A stretch of 64,000 nt of DNA. Origin: Valencia hispanica (lineage: Eukaryota > Chordata > Actinopteri > Cyprinodontiformes > Valenciidae). Both the position numbers and the translations under genes were made by a program. Positions 31,301 through 47,200 of the stretch are shown here, piece by piece (position 1 is the first letter of the stretch; every line of letters begins with the position of its first letter). The notes beneath the pieces were generated by a model, which was not told the DNA's origin, searched no databases, and saw only the letters and a program-made list of their open reading frames with translations. The DNA lies in the NCBI GenBank assembly GCA_963556495.2, contig OY747703.1, positions 60,660,796-60,724,795 of the forward strand, given 5' to 3'.

Positions 31301-34300
31301 CTTTAGACCCAGAAATACTTCTTTAGACTCATTAATACTTCTTTAGAATCTCAGAAATACTTCTTTAGACTCAATACTTCTTTAGACTCTCAGAAATACT
31401 TCTTTAGACTCAATACTTCTTTAGACTCTCAGAAATACTTCTTTAGACTCTCAGAAATACTTCTTTAGACTCTCAGAAATACTTCTTTAGACGCTCAGAA
31501 ATACTTCTTTAGACTCATAAATACTTCTTTAGACTCTCAGAAATACTTCTTTAGACTCTCAGAAATACTTCTTTAGACTCTCAGAAATACTTCTTTAGAC
31601 TCATAAATACTTCTTTCGACTCTCATAAATACTACTTTAGACTCACAAATACTTCTTTATACTCATAAATACTTCTTTAGACTCAGAAATACTTCTTTAG
31701 ACTCATAAATACTTCTTTAGACTCTCAGAAATACTTCTTTAGACTCATAAATACTTCTTTAGACTCTCAGAAATACTTCTTTAGACTCTCAGAAATACTT
31801 CTTTAGACTCTCAGAAATACTTCTTTAGACTCTCAGAAATACTTTTTTAGACTCATAAATACTTCTTTAGACTCTCAGAAATACTTCTTTAGACTCTCAG
31901 AAATACTTCTTTAGACTCTCAGAAGTACTACTTCAGACTCATAAATACTTCTTTAGACTCTCATAAATACTTCTCTAGACTCTCATAAATACTTCTTTAG
32001 ACTCAAATACTTCTTTAGACTCTCATAAATACTTCTTTAGACTCTCATAAATATTTCTTTAGACTCATAAATACTTTCTTTAGACTCTCATAAATACTTT
32101 CTTTAGACTCAGAAATACTTCTTTAGACTCACATAAATACTTCTTTAGACTCAATACTTCTTTAGACTCTCAGAAATACTTCTTTAGACTCATAAATACT
32201 TTCTTTAGACTCTCATAAATACTTCTTTAGACTCATTAATACTTCTTTAGACTCTCATAAATACTTCTTTAGACTCTCATAAATACTTCTTTAGACTCTC
32301 ATAAATACTTCTTTAGACTCATAAATACTTCTTTAGACTCATTAATACTTGTTTAGACTCTCAGAAATACTTCTTTAGACTCTCATAAATACTTCTTTAG
32401 ACTCTCATAAATACTTCTTTAGACTCATTAATACTTCTTTAGACTCTCATAAATACTTCTTTAGACTCATAAATACTTTCTTTAGACTCTCATAAATACT
32501 TCTTTAGACTCATAAATACTTCTTTAGACTCTCATAAATACTTCTTTAGACTCTCATAAATATTTCTTTAGACTCATAAATACTTTCTTTAGACTCTCAT
32601 AAATATTTCTTTAGACTCATAAATACTTTCTTTAGACTCTCATAAATACTTTCTTTAGACTCTCAGAAATACTTCTTTAGACTCAATACTTCTTTAGACT
32701 CTCATAAATACTTCTTTAGACTCTAAAAAATACTTCTCTAGACTCTCATAAATACTTCTTTAGACTCATAAATACTTCTTTAGACTGTCAGAAATACTTC
32801 TTTAGTCTCTCAGACATACTTCTTTAGACTCTCATAAATACTTCTTTAGACTCATTAATACTTCTTTAGACTCTCATAAATACTTCTTTAGACTCTCATA
32901 AATACTTCTTTAGACTCAGAAATACTTCTTTAGACTCATTAATACTTCTTTAGACTCTCATAAATACTTCTTTAGACTCAGAAATACTTCTTTAGACTCA
33001 GAAATACTTCTTTAGACTCATTAATACTTCTTTAGACTCTCATAAATACTTCTTTAGACTCATAAATACTTCTTTAGACTCAGAAATACTTCTTTAGACT
33101 CATTAATACTTCTTTAGGCTCTCAGAAATACTACTTTAGACTCATAAAAACTTCTTTAGACTCTCAAAAATACTTCTCTAGACTCTCATAAATACTTCTT
33201 TAGACTCATAAATACTTCTTTAGACTCTCAGAAATACTTCTTTAGACTCTCAGACATACTTCTTTAGACTCTCAGAAATACTTCTTTAGACTCATAAATA
33301 CTTTCTTTAGACTCTCAGAAATACTTCTTTAGACTCAGAAATACTTCTTTAGACTCATTAATACTTCTTTAGACTCTCAGAAATACTTCTTTAGACTCAT
33401 AAATACTTCTCTAGACTCTCATAAATACGTCTTTAGACTCATAAATACTTCTTTAGACTCTCAGAAAAACTTCTTTAGACTCTCAGAAATACTTCTTTAG
33501 ACTCTCATAAATACTTCTTTAGACTCATAAATACTTTCTTTAGACTCTCATAAATACTTCTTTAGACCCAGGAATACTTCTTTAGACTCATTAATACTTC
33601 TTTAGAATCTCAGAAATACTTCTTTAGACTCAATACTTCTTTAGACTCTCAGAAATACTTCTTTAGACTCAATACTTCTTTAGACTCTCAGAAATACTTC
33701 TTTAGACTCTCAGAAATACTTCTTTAGACTCTCAGAAATACTTCTTTAGACGCTCAGAAATACTTCATTAGACTCATAAATACTTCTTTAGACTCTCAGA
33801 AATACTTCTTTAGACTCTCAGAAATACTTCTTTAGACTCTCAGAAATACTTCTTTAGACTCATAAATACTTCTTTAGACTCTCAGAAATACTTCTTTAGA
33901 CTCTCAGAAATACTTCTTTAGACTCTCAGAAATACTTCTTTAGACTCTCAGAAATACTTCTTTAGACTCTCAGAAATACTTTTTTAGACTCATAAATACT
34001 TCTTTAGACTCTCAGAAATACTTCTTTAGACTCTCAGAAATACTTCTTTAGACTCTCAGAAATACTTCTTTAGACTCATAAATACTTCTTTAGACTCTCA
34101 TAAATACTTCTTTAGACTCTCATAAATACTTCTTTAGACTCTCAGAAATACTTCTTTAGACTCATTAATACTTCTTTAGACTCTCATAAATACTTCTTTA
34201 GACTCATAAATACTTCTTTAGACTCATAAATACTTCTTTAGACTGTCAGAAATACTTCTTTAGACTCTCAGACATACTTCTTTAGACTCTCATAAATACT

Positions 34301-37300
34301 TCTTTAGACTCATTAATACTTCTTTAGACTCTCATAAATACTTCTTTAGACTCTCATAAATACTTCTTTAGACTCAGAAATACTTCTTTAGACTCATTAA
34401 TACTTCTTTAGACTCTCATAAATACTTCTTTAGACTCAGAAATACTTCTTTAGACTCAGAAATACTTCTTTAGACTCATTAATACTTCTTTAGACTCTCA
34501 TAAATACTTCTTTAGACTCATAAATACTTCTTTAGACTCAGAAATACTTCTTTAGACTCATTAATACTTCTTTAGGCTCTCAGAAATACTACTTTAGACT
34601 CATAAAAACTTCTTTAGACTCTCAAAAATACTTCTCTAGACTCTCATAAATACTTCTTTAGACTCATAAATACTTCTTTAGACTCTCAGAAATACTTCTT
34701 TAGACTCTCAGAAATACTTCTTTAGACTCTCATAAATACTTCTTTAGACTCATAAATACTTTCTTTAGACTCTCAGAAATACTTCTTTAGACTCAGAAAT
34801 ACTTCTTTAGACTCATTAATACTTCTTTAGACTCTCAGAAATACTTCTTTAGACTCATAAATACTTCTCTAGACTCTCATAAATACGTCTTTAGACTCAT
34901 AAATACTTCTTTAGACTCTCATAAATACTTCTTTAGACTCTCAGAAATACTTCTTTAGACTCTCATAAATACTTCTTTAGACTCATAAATACTTTCTTTA
35001 GACTCTCATAAATACTTCTTTAGACCCAGAAATACTTCTTTAGACTCATTAATACTTCTTTAGAATCTCAGAAATACTTCTTTAGACTCAATACTTCTTT
35101 AGACTCTCAGAAATACTTCTTTAGACTCAATACTTCTTTAGACTCTCAGAAATACTTCTTTAGACTCTCAGAAATACTTCTTTATACTCTCAGAAATACT
35201 TCTTTAGACGGTCAGAAATACTTCTTTAGACTCATAAATACTTCTTTAGACTCTCAGAAATACTTCTTTAGACTCTCAGAAATACTTCTTTAGACTCTCA
35301 GAAATACTTCTTTAGACTCTCAGAAATACTTGTTTAGACTCATAAATACTTCTTTAGACTCTCAGAAATACTTCTTTAGACTCTCAGAAATACTTCTTTA
35401 GACTCTCAGAAATACTTCTTTAGACTCTCAGAAATACTTCTTTAGACTCATAAATACTTCTTTAGACTCTCAGAAATACTTCTTTAGACTCTCAGAAATA
35501 CTTCTTTAGACTCTCAGAAATACTTCTTTAGACTCATAAATACTTCTTTAGACTCATTAATACTTCTTTAGAATCTCAGAAATACTTCTTTAGACTCAAT
35601 ACTTCTTTAGACTCTCAGAAATACTTCTTTAGACTCAATACTTCTTTAGACTCTCAGAAATACTTCTTTAGACTCTCAGAAATACTAATTTAGACGCTCA
35701 GAAATACTTCTTTAGACTCATAAATACTTCTTTAGAACTCAGAAATACTTCTTTAGACTCTCAGAAATACTTCTTTAGACTCTCAGAAATACTTCTTTAG
35801 ACTCTCAGAAATACTTCTTTAGACTCTCAGAAATACTTCTTTAGACTCATAAATACTTCTTTAGACTCTCAGAAATACTTCTTTAGACTCTCAGAAATAC
35901 TTCTTTAGACTCTCAGAAATACTTCTTTAGACTCTCAGAAATACTTCTTTAGACTCTCATAAATACTTCTTTAGACTCTCAGAAATACTTCTTTAGACTC
36001 TCAGAAATACTTCTTTAGACTCTCAGAAATACTTCTTTAGACTCATAAATACTTCTTTAGACTCTCATAAATACTTCTTTAGACTCTCATAAATACTTCT
36101 TTAGACTCTCAGAAATACTTCTTTAGACTCATTAAAACTTCTTTAGACTCTCAGAAATACTTCTTTAGATTCTCATAAATATTTCTTTAGACTCTCAGAA
36201 ATACTTCTTTAGACTCATAAATACTTCTTTAGACTCTCAGAAATACTTCTTTAGACTCATTAAAACTTCTTTAGACTCTCAGAAATACTTCTTTAGACTC
36301 ATAAATACTTCTTTAGACTCTCAGAAATACTTCTTTAAACTCTCAGAAATACTTCTTTAGACTCATAAATACTTCTTTAGACTCTCAGAAATACTTCTTT
36401 AGACTCATTAATACTTCTTTAGAATCTCAGAAATACTTCTTTAGACTCAATACTTCTTTAGACTCTCAGAAATACTTCTTTAGACTCAATACTTCTTTAG
36501 ACTCTCAGAAATACTTCTTTAGACTCTCAGAAATACTTCTTTATACTCTCAGAAATACTTCTTTAGACGGTCAGAAATACTTCTTTAGACTCATAAATAC
36601 TTCTTTAGACTCTCAGAAATACTTCTTTAGACTCTCAGAAATACTTCTTTAGACTCTCAGAAATACTTCTTTAGACTCTCAGAAATACTTCTTTAGACTC
36701 ATAAATACTTCTTTAGACTCTCAGAAATACTTCTTTAGACTCTCAGAAATACTTCTTTAGACTCTCAGAAATACTTCTTTAGACTCTCAGAAATACTTCT
36801 TTAGACTCATAAATACTTCTTTAGACTCTCAGAAATACTTCTTTAGACTCTCAGAAATACTTCTTTAGACTCTCAGAAATACTTCTTTAGACTCATAAAT
36901 ACTTCTTTAGACTCTCATAAATACTTCTTTAGACTCTCATAAATACTTCTTTAGACTCTCAGAAATACTTCTTTAGACTCATTAAAACTTCTTTAGACTC
37001 TCAGAAATACTTCTTTAGATTCTCATAAATATTTCTTTAGACTCTCAGAAATACTTCTTTAGACTCATAAATACTTCTTTAGACTCTCAGAAATACTTCT
37101 TTAGACTCATTAAAACTTCTTTAGACTCTCAGAAATACTTCTTTAGATTCTCATAAATATTTCTTTAGACTCTCAGAAATACTTCTTTAGACTCTCAGAA
37201 ATACTTCTTTAGACTCTCAGAAATACTTCTTTAGACTCATAAATACTTCTTTAGACTCTCAGAAATACTTCTTTAGACTCTCAGAAATACTTCTTTAGAC

Positions 37301-37599
37301 TCTCAGAAATACTTCTTTAGACTCATAAATACTTTCTTTAGACTCTCAGAAATACTTCTTTAGACTCAGAAATACTTCTTTAGACTCATTAAATACTTCT
37401 AAAACTTCTTTAGACTCTCAGAAATACTTCTTTAGACTCATAAATACTTCTTTAGACTCTCAGAAATACTTCTTTAAACTCTCAGAAATACTTCTTTAGA
37501 CTCATAAATACTTCTTTAGACTCTCAGAAATACTTCTTTAGACTCATTAAAACTTCTTTAGACTCTCAGAAATACTTCTTTAGATTCTCATAAATACTT

Positions 37600-38200
37600 C
37601 TTTAGACTCATTAATACTTCTATAGACTATCAGAATACTTCTTTAGATTCTCATAAATACTTCTTTAGACTCATAAATACTTCTTTAGACTCTCAGAAAT
37701 ACTTCTTTAAACTCTCAGAAATACTTCTTTAGACTCATAAATACTTCTTTAGACTCTCAGAAATACTTCTTTAAACTCTCAGAAATACTTCTTTAGACTC
37801 ATAAATACTTCTTTAGACTCTCAGAAATACTTCTTTAGACTCATTAAAACTTCTTTAGACTCTCAGAAATACTTCTTTAGATTCTCATAAATACTTCTTT
37901 AGACTCATTAATACTTCTTTAGACTCCCAGAAATACTTCTTTAGACTCATAAATACTTCTTTAGACTCTCATAAATACTTCTTTAGACTCTCAGAAATAC
38001 TTCTTTAGACTCATAAATACTTCTTTAGACTCTCAGAAATACTTCTTTAGACTCTCAGAAATACTTCTTTAGACTCTCATAAATACTTCTTTAGACTCAT
38101 AAATACTTCTTTAGACTCTCATAAATACTTCTTTAGACTCTCAGGAATACTTCTTTAGACTCATAAATACTTCTTTAGACTCTCAGAAATACTTCTTTAG
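37600..38200 (+). repeat. Array block duplicated at 9,863 bp offset
   Basis: Three rare variants recur with identical spacing: a one-base-deleted TATCAGAATAC (CAGAATA at 37631/47494), CTCCCAG (37924/47787) and TCAGGAATAC (38141/48004). A third partial copy near 42.5-42.7 kb shares the last two (42503 and 42722). Confidence 0.85.
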
Positions 38201-41200
38201 ACTCATTAAAACTTCTTTAGACTCTCAGAAATACTTCTTTAGATTCTCATAAATATTTCTTTAGACTCTCAGAAATACTTCTTTAGACTCATAAATACTT
38301 CTTTAGACTCTCAGAAATACTTCTTTAGACTCATTAAAACTTCTTTAGACTCTCAGAAATACTTCTTTAGACTCATAAATACTTCTTTAGACTCTCAGAA
38401 ATACTTCTTTAAACTCTCAGAAATACTTCTTTAGACTCATTAAAACTTCTTTAGAGTCTCAGAAATACTTCTTTAGACTCTCAGAAATACTTCTTTAGAC
38501 TCAATACTTCTTTAGACTCTCAGAAATACTTCTTTAGACTCTCAGAAATACTTCTTTAGACTCTCAGAAGTACTACTTCAGACTCATAAATACTTCTTTA
38601 GACTCTCATAAATACTTCTCTAGACTCTCATAAATACTTCTTTAGACTCATTAATACTTCTTTAGACTGTCAGAAATACTTCTTTAGTCTCTCAGACATA
38701 CTTCTTTAGACTCTCAGAAATACTTCTTTAGACTCAATTCTTCTTTAGACTCTCAGAAATACTTCTTTAGACTCAATACTTCTTTAGACTCAGAAATACT
38801 TCTTTAGACTCATTAATACTTCTTTAGACTCTCATAAATACTTCTTTAGACTCAGAAATACTTCTTTAGACTCAGAAATACTTCTTTAGACTCATTAATA
38901 CTTCTTTAGACTCTCATAAATACTTCTTTAGACTCAGAAATACTTCTTTAGACTCAGAAATACTTCTTTAGACTCATTAATACTTCTTTAGGCTCTCAGA
39001 AATACTACTTTAGACTCATAAAAACTTCTTTAGACTCTCAAAAATACTTCTCTAGACTCTCATAAATACTTCTTTAGACTCATAAATACTTCTTTAGACT
39101 CTCAGAAATACTTCTTTAGACTCTCAGAAATACTTCTTTAGACTCTCAGAAATACTTCTTTAGACTCATAAATACTTTCTTTAGTCTCTCAGAAATACTT
39201 CTTTAGACTCAGAAATACTTCTTTAGACTCATTAATACTTCTTTAGACTCTCAGAAATACTTCTTTAGACTCATAAATACTTCTCTAGACTCTCATAAAT
39301 ACTTCTTTAGACTCATAAATACTTCTTTAGACTCTCAGAAATACTTCTTTAGACTCTCAGAAATACTTCTTTAGACTCTCATAAATACTTCTTTAGACTC
39401 ATAAATACTTTCTTTAGACTCTCATAAATACTTCTTTAGACTCTCAGAAATACTTCTTTAGACTCATAAATACTTCTTTAGACTCTCAGAAATACTTCTT
39501 TAGACTCATAAATACTTCTTTAGACTCTCAGAAATACTTCTTTAGACTCATAAATACTTCTTTAGACTCTCAGAAATACTTCTTTAGACTCTCAGAAATA
39601 CTTCTTTAGACTCTCAGAAATACTTCTTTAGACTCTCAGAAATACTTCTTTAGACTCATAAATACTTCTTTAGACTCTCAGAAATACTTCTTTAGACTCT
39701 CAGAAATACTTCTTTAGACTCTCAGAAATACTTCTTTAGACTCATAAATACTTCTTTAGACTCTCAGAAATACTTCTTTAGACTCTCAGAAATACTTCTT
39801 TAGACTCTCAGAAATACTTCTTTAGACTCTCAGAAATACTTCTTTAGACTCTCAGAAATACTTCTTTAGACTCATAAATACTTCTTTAGACTCTCATAAA
39901 TACTTCTTTAGACTCTCAGAAATACTTCTTTAGACTCTCAGAAATACTTCTTTAGACTCATAAATACTTCTTTAGACTCTCATAAATACTTCTTTAGACT
40001 CTCATAAATACTTCTTTAGACTCTCAGAAATACTTCTTTAGATTCTCATAAATACTTCTTTAGACTCATTAATACTTCTATAGACTCTCATAAATACTTC
40101 TTTAGACTCATAAATACTTCTTTAGACTCTCAGAAATACTTCTTTAGACTCTCAGACATACTTCTTTAGACTCTCAGAAATACTTCTTTAGACTCATAAA
40201 TACTTCTTTAGACTCTCATAAATACTTCTTTAGACTCTCATAAATACTTCTTTAGACTCAGAAATACTTCTTTAGACTCATTAATACTTCTTTAGACTCT
40301 CATAAATACTTCTTTAGACTCAGAAATACTTCTTTAGACTCAGAAATACTTCTTTAGACTCATTAATACTTCTTTAGACTCTCATAAATACTTCTTTAGA
40401 CTCTCAGAAATACTTCTTTAGACTCTCAGAAATACTTCTTTAGACTCTCAGAAATACTTCTTTAGACTCATAAATACTTCTTTAGACTCTCAGAAATACT
40501 TCTTTAGACTCTCAGAAATACTTCTTTAGACTCTCAGAAATACTTCTTTAGACTCTCAGAAATACTTCTTTAGACTCTCAGAAATACTTTTTTAGACTCA
40601 TAAATACTTCTTTAGACTCTCAGAAATACTTCTTTAGACTCTCAGAAATACTTCTTTAGACTCTCAGAAATACTTCTTTAGACTCATAAATACTTCTTTA
40701 GACTCTCATAAATACTTCTTTAGACTCTCATAAATACTTCTTTAGACTCTCAGAAATACTTCTTTAGACTCATTAATACTTCTTTAGACTCATAAATACT
40801 TCTTTAGACTGTCAGAAATACTTCTTTAGACTCTCAGACATACTTCTTTAGACTCTCATAAATACTTCTTTAGACTCATTAATACTTCTTTAGACTCTCA
40901 TAAATACTTCTTTAGACTCTCATAAATACTTCTTTAGACTCAGAAATACTTCTTTAGACTCATTAATACTTCTTTAGACTCTCATAAATACTTCTTTAGA
41001 CTCAGAAATACTTCTTTAGACTCAGAAATACTTCTTTAGACTCATTAATACTTCTTTAGACTCTCATAAATACTTCTTTAGACTCATAAATACTTCTTTA
41101 GACTCAGAAATACTTCTTTAGACTCATTAATACTTCTTTAGGCTCTCAGAAATACTACTTTAGACTCATAAAAACTTCTTTAGACTCTCAAAAATACTTC

Positions 41201-44200
41201 TCTAGACTCTCATAAATACTTCTTTAGACTCATAAATACTTCTTTAGACTCTCAGAAATACTTCTTTAGACTCTCAGAAATACTTCTTTAGACTCTCAGA
41301 AATACTTCTTTAGACTCATAAATACTTTCTTTAGACTCTCAGAAATACTTCTTTAGACTCAGAAATACTTCTTTAGACTCATTAATACTTCTTTAGACTC
41401 TCAGAAATACTTCTTTAGACTCATAAATACTTCTCTAGACTCTCATAAATACGTCTTTAGACTCATAAATACTTCTTTAGACTCTCAGAAATACTTCTTT
41501 AGACTCTCAGAAATACTTCTTTAGACTCTCATAAATACTTCTTTAGACTCATAAATACTTTCTTTAGACTCTCATAAATACTTCTTTAGACCCAGAAATA
41601 CTTCTTTAGACTCATTAATACTTCTTTAGACTCAATACTTCTTTAGACTCTCAGAAATACTTCTTTAGACTCAATACTTCTTTAGACTCTCAGAAATACT
41701 TCTTTAGACTCTCAGAAATACTTCTTTATACTCTCAGAAATACTTCTTTAGACGGTCAGAAATACTTCTTTAGACTCATAAATACTTCTTTAGACTCTCA
41801 GAAATACTTCTTTAGACTCTCAGAAATACTTCTTTAGACTCTCAGAAATACTTCTTTAGACTCTCAGAAATACTTCTTTAGACTCATAAATACTTCTTTA
41901 GACTCTCAGAAATACTTCTTTAGACTCTCAGAAATACTTCTTTAGACTCTCAGAAATACTTCTTTAGACTCTCAGAAATACTTCTTTAGACTCTCATAAA
42001 TACTTCTTTAGACTCTCAGAAATACTTCTTTAGACTCTCAGAAATACTTCTTTAGACTCTCAGAAATACTTCTTTAGACTCATAAATACTTCTTTAGACT
42101 CTCATAAATACTTCTTTAGACTCTCATAAATACTTCTTTAGACTCATTAAAACTTCTTTAGACTCTCAGAAATACTTCTTTAGATTCTCATAAATATTTC
42201 TTTAGACTCTCAGAAATACTTCTTTAGACTCATAAATACTTCTTTAGACTCTCAGAAATACTTCTTTAGACTCATTAAAACTTCTTTAGACTCTCATAAA
42301 TACTTCTTTAGACTCATAAATACTTCTTTAGACTCTCAGAAATACTTCTTTAAACTCTCAGAAATACTTCTTTAGACTCATAAATACTTCTTTAGACTCT
42401 CAGAAATACTTCTTTAGACTCATTAAAACTTCTTTAGACTCTCAGAAATACTTCTTTAGATTCTCATAAATACTTCTTTAGACTCATTAATACTTCTTTA
42501 GACTCCCAGAAATACTTCTTTAGACTCATAAATACTTCTTTAGACTCTCATAAATACTTCTTTAGACTCTCAGAAATACTTCTTTAGACTCATAAATACT
42601 TCTTTAGACTCTCAGAAATACTTCTTTAGACTCTCAGAAATACTTCTTTAGACTCTCATAAATACTTCTTTAGACTCTCATAAATACTTCTTTAGACTCT
42701 CATAAATACTTCTTTAGACTCTCAGGAATACTTCTTTAGACTCATAAATACTTCTTTAGACTCTCAGAAATACTTCTTTAGACTCATTAAAACTTCTTTA
42801 GACTCTCAGAAATACTTCTTTAGATTCTCATAAATATTTCTTTAGACTCTCAGAAATACTTCTTTAGACTCATAAATACTTCTTTAGACTCTCAGAAATA
42901 CTTCTTTAGACTCATTAAAACTTCTTTAGACTCTCAGAAATACTTCTTTAGACTCATAAATACTTCTTTAGACTCTCAGAAATACTTCTTTAAACTCTCA
43001 GAAATACTTCTTTAGACTCATTAAAACTTCTTTAGAGTCTCAGAAATACTTCTTTAGATTCTCATAAATACTTCTTTAGACTCATTAATACTTCTATAGA
43101 CTATCAGAAATACTTCTTTAGATTCTCATAAATACTTCTTTAGACTCATCAATACTTCTTTAGACTCTCATAAATACTTCTTTAGACTCATAAATACTTC
43201 TTTAGACTCTCAGAAATACTTCTTTAGATTCTCATAAATACTTCTTTAGACTCTCAGAAATACTTCTTTAGACTCATAAATACTTCTTTAGACTCTCAGA
43301 AATACTTCTTTAGACTCATTAAAACTTCTTTAGACTCTCAGAAATACTTCTTTAGATTCTCATAAATATTTCTTTAGACTCTCAGAAATACTTCTTTAGA
43401 CTCTCAGAAATACTTCTTTAGATTCTCATAAATACTTCTTTAGACTCATCAAAACTTCTTTAGACTCTCAGAAATACTTCTTTAGACTCATAAATACTTC
43501 TTTAGACTCTCAGAAATACTTCTTTAAACTCTCAGAAATACTTCTTTAGACTCATTAAAACTTCTTTAGAGTCTCAGAAATACTTCTTTAGGTTCTCATA
43601 AATACTTCTTTAGACTCAATACTTCTTTAGACTCTCAGAAATACTTCTTTAGACTCTCAGAAATACTTCTTTAGACTCTCAGAAGTACTACTTTAGACTC
43701 ATAAATACTTCTTTAGACTCTCATAAATACTTCTCTAGACTCTCATAAATACTTCTTTAGACTCATTAATACTTCTTTAGACTGTCAGAAATACTTCTTT
43801 AGTCTCTCAGACATACTTCTTTAGACTCTCATAAATACTTCTTTAGACTCATTAATACTTCTTTAGACTCTCAGAAATACTTCTTTAGACTCATAAATAC
43901 TTCTTTAGACTCTCAGAAATACTTCTTTAGACTCATTAAAACTTCTTTAGACTCTCAGAAATACTTCTTTAGACTCAGAAATACTTCTTTAGACTCAGAA
44001 ATACTTCTTTAGACTCATTAATACTTCTTTAGACTCTCATAAATACTTCTTTAGACTCAGAAATACTTCTTTAGACTCAGAAATACTTCTTTAGACTCAT
44101 TAATACTTCTTTAGGCTCTCAGAAATACTACTTTAGACTCATAAAAACTTCTTTAGACTCTCAAAAATACTTCTCTAGACTCTCATAAATACTTCTTTAG

Positions 44201-47200
44201 ACTCATAAATACTTCTTTAGACTCTCAGAAATACTTCTTTAGACTCTCAGAAATACTTCTTTAGACTCTCAGAAATACTTCTTTAGACTCATAAATACTT
44301 TCTTTAGACTCTCAGAAATACTTCTTTAGACTCAGAAATACTTCTTTAGACTCATTAATACTTCTTTAGACTCTCAGAAATACTTCTTTAGACTCATAAA
44401 TACTTCTCTAGACTCTCATAAATACGTCTTTAGACTCATAAATACTTCTTTAGACTCTCAGAAATACTTCTTTAGACTCTCAGAAATACTTCTTTAGACT
44501 CTCATAAATACTTCTTTAGACTCATAAATACTTTCTTTAGACTCTCATAAATACTTCTTTAGACCCAGAAATACTTCTTTAGACTCATTAATACTTCTTT
44601 AGAATCTCAGAAATACTTCTTTAGACTCAATACTTCTTTAGACTCTCAGAAATACTTCTTTAGACTCAATACTTCTTTAGACTCTCAGAAATACTTCTTT
44701 AGACTCTCAGAAATACTTCTTTAGACTCTCAGAAATACTTCTTTAGACGCTCAGAAATACTTCTTTAGACTCATAAATACTTCTTTAGACTCTCAGAAAT
44801 ACTTCTTTAGACTCTCAGAAATACTTCTTTAGACTCTCAGAAATACTTCTTTAGACTCATAAATACTTCTTTAGACTCTCAGAAATACTTCTTTAGACTC
44901 TCAGAAATACTTCTTTAGACTCTCAGAAATACTTCTTTAGACTCTCAGAAATACTTCTTTAGACTCTCAGAAATACTTTTTTAGACTCATAAATACTTCT
45001 TTAGACTCTCAGAAATACTTCTTTAGACTCTCAGAAATACTTCTTTAGACTCTCAGAAATACTTCTTTAGACTCATAAATACTTCTTTAGACTCTCATAA
45101 ATACTTCTTTAGACTCTCATAAATACTTCTTTAGACTCTCAGAAATACTTCTTTAGACTCATTAATACTTCTTTAGACTCATAAATACTTCTTTAGACTG
45201 TCAGAAATACTTCTTTAGACTCTCAGACATACTTCTTTAGACTCTCATAAATACTTCTTTAGACTCATTAATACTTCTTTAGACTCTCATAAATACTTCT
45301 TTAGACTCTCATAAATACTTCTTTAGACTCAGAAATACTTCTTTAGACTCATTAATACTTCTTTAGACTCTCATAAATACTTCTTTAGACTCAGAAATAC
45401 TTCTTTAGACTCAGAAATACTTCTTTAGACTCATTAATACTTCTTTAGACTCTCATAAATACTTCTTTAGACTCAGAAATACTTCTTTAGACTCTCAGAA
45501 ATACTTCTTTAGACTCTCAGAAATACTTCTTTAGACTCATAAATACTTCTTTAGACTCTCAGAAATACTTCTTTAGACTCTCAGAAATACTTCTTTAGAC
45601 TCTCAGAAATACTTCTTTAGACTCTCAGAAATACTTCTTTAGACTCTCAGAAATACTTTTTTAGACTCATAAATACTTCTTTAGACTCTCAGAAATACTT
45701 CTTTAGACTCTCAGAAATACTTCTTTAGACTCTCAGAAATACTTCTTTAGACTCATAAATACTTCTTTAGACTCTCATAAATACTTCTTTAGACTCTCAT
45801 AAATACTTCTTTAGACTCTCAGAAATACTTCTTTAGACTCATTAATACTTCTTTAGACTCATAAATACTTCTTTAGACTGTCAGAAATACTTCTTTAGAC
45901 TCTCAGACATACTTCTTTAGACTCTCATAAATACTTCTTTAGACTCATTAATACTTCTTTAGACTCTCATAAATACTTCTTTAGACTCTCATAAATACTT
46001 CTTTAGACTCAGAAATACTTCTTTAGACTCATTAATACTTCTTTAGACTCTCATAAATACTTCTTTAGACTCAGAAATACTTCTTTAGACTCAGAAATAC
46101 TTCTTTAGGCTCTCAGAAATACTACTTTAGACTCATAAAAACTTCTTTAGACTCTCAAAAATACTTCTCTAGACTCTCATAAATACTTCTTTAGACTCAT
46201 AAATACTTCTTTAGACTCTCAGAAATACTTCTTTAGACTCTCAGAAATACTTCTTTAGACTCTCAGAAATACTTCTTTAGACTCATAAATACTTTCTTTA
46301 GACTCTCAGAAATACTTCTTTAGACTCAGAAATACTTCTTTAGACTCATTAATACTTCTTTAGACTCTCAGAAATACTTCTTTAGACTCATAAATACTTC
46401 TCTAGACTCTCATAAATACGTCTTTAGACTCATAAATACTTCTTTAGACTCTCAGAAATACTTCTTTAGACTCTCAGAAATACTTCTTTAGACTCTCATA
46501 AATACTTCTTTAGACTCATAAATACTTTCTTTAGACTCTCATAAATACTTCTTTAGACCCAGAAATACTTCTTTAGACTCATTAATACTTCTTTAGACTC
46601 AATACTTCTTTAGACTCTCAGAAATACTTCTTTAGACTCAATACTTCTTTAGACTCTCAGAAATACTTCTTTAGACTCTCAGAAATACTTCTTTATACTC
46701 TCAGAAATACTTCTTTAGACGGTCAGAAATACTTCTTTAGACTCATAAATACTTCTTTAGACTCTCAGAAATACTTCTTTAGACTCTCAGAAATACTTCT
46801 TTAGACTCTCAGAAATACTTCTTTAGACTCTCAGAAATACTTCTTTAGACTCATAAATACTTCTTTAGACTCTCAGAAATACTTCTTTAGACTCTCAGAA
46901 ATACTTCTTTAGACTCTCAGAAATACTTCTTTAGACTCTCAGAAATACTTCTTTAGACTCATAAATACTTCTTTAGACTCTCAGAAATACTTCTTTAGAC
47001 TCTCAGAAATACTTCTTTAGACTCTCAGAAATACTTCTTTAGACTCATAAATACTTCTTTAGACTCTCATAAATACTTCTTTAGACTCTCATAAATACTT
47101 CTTTAGACTCTCAGAAATACTTCTTTAGACTCATTAAAACTTCTTTAGACTCTCAGAAATACTTCTTTAGATTCTCATAAATATTTCTTTAGACTCTCAG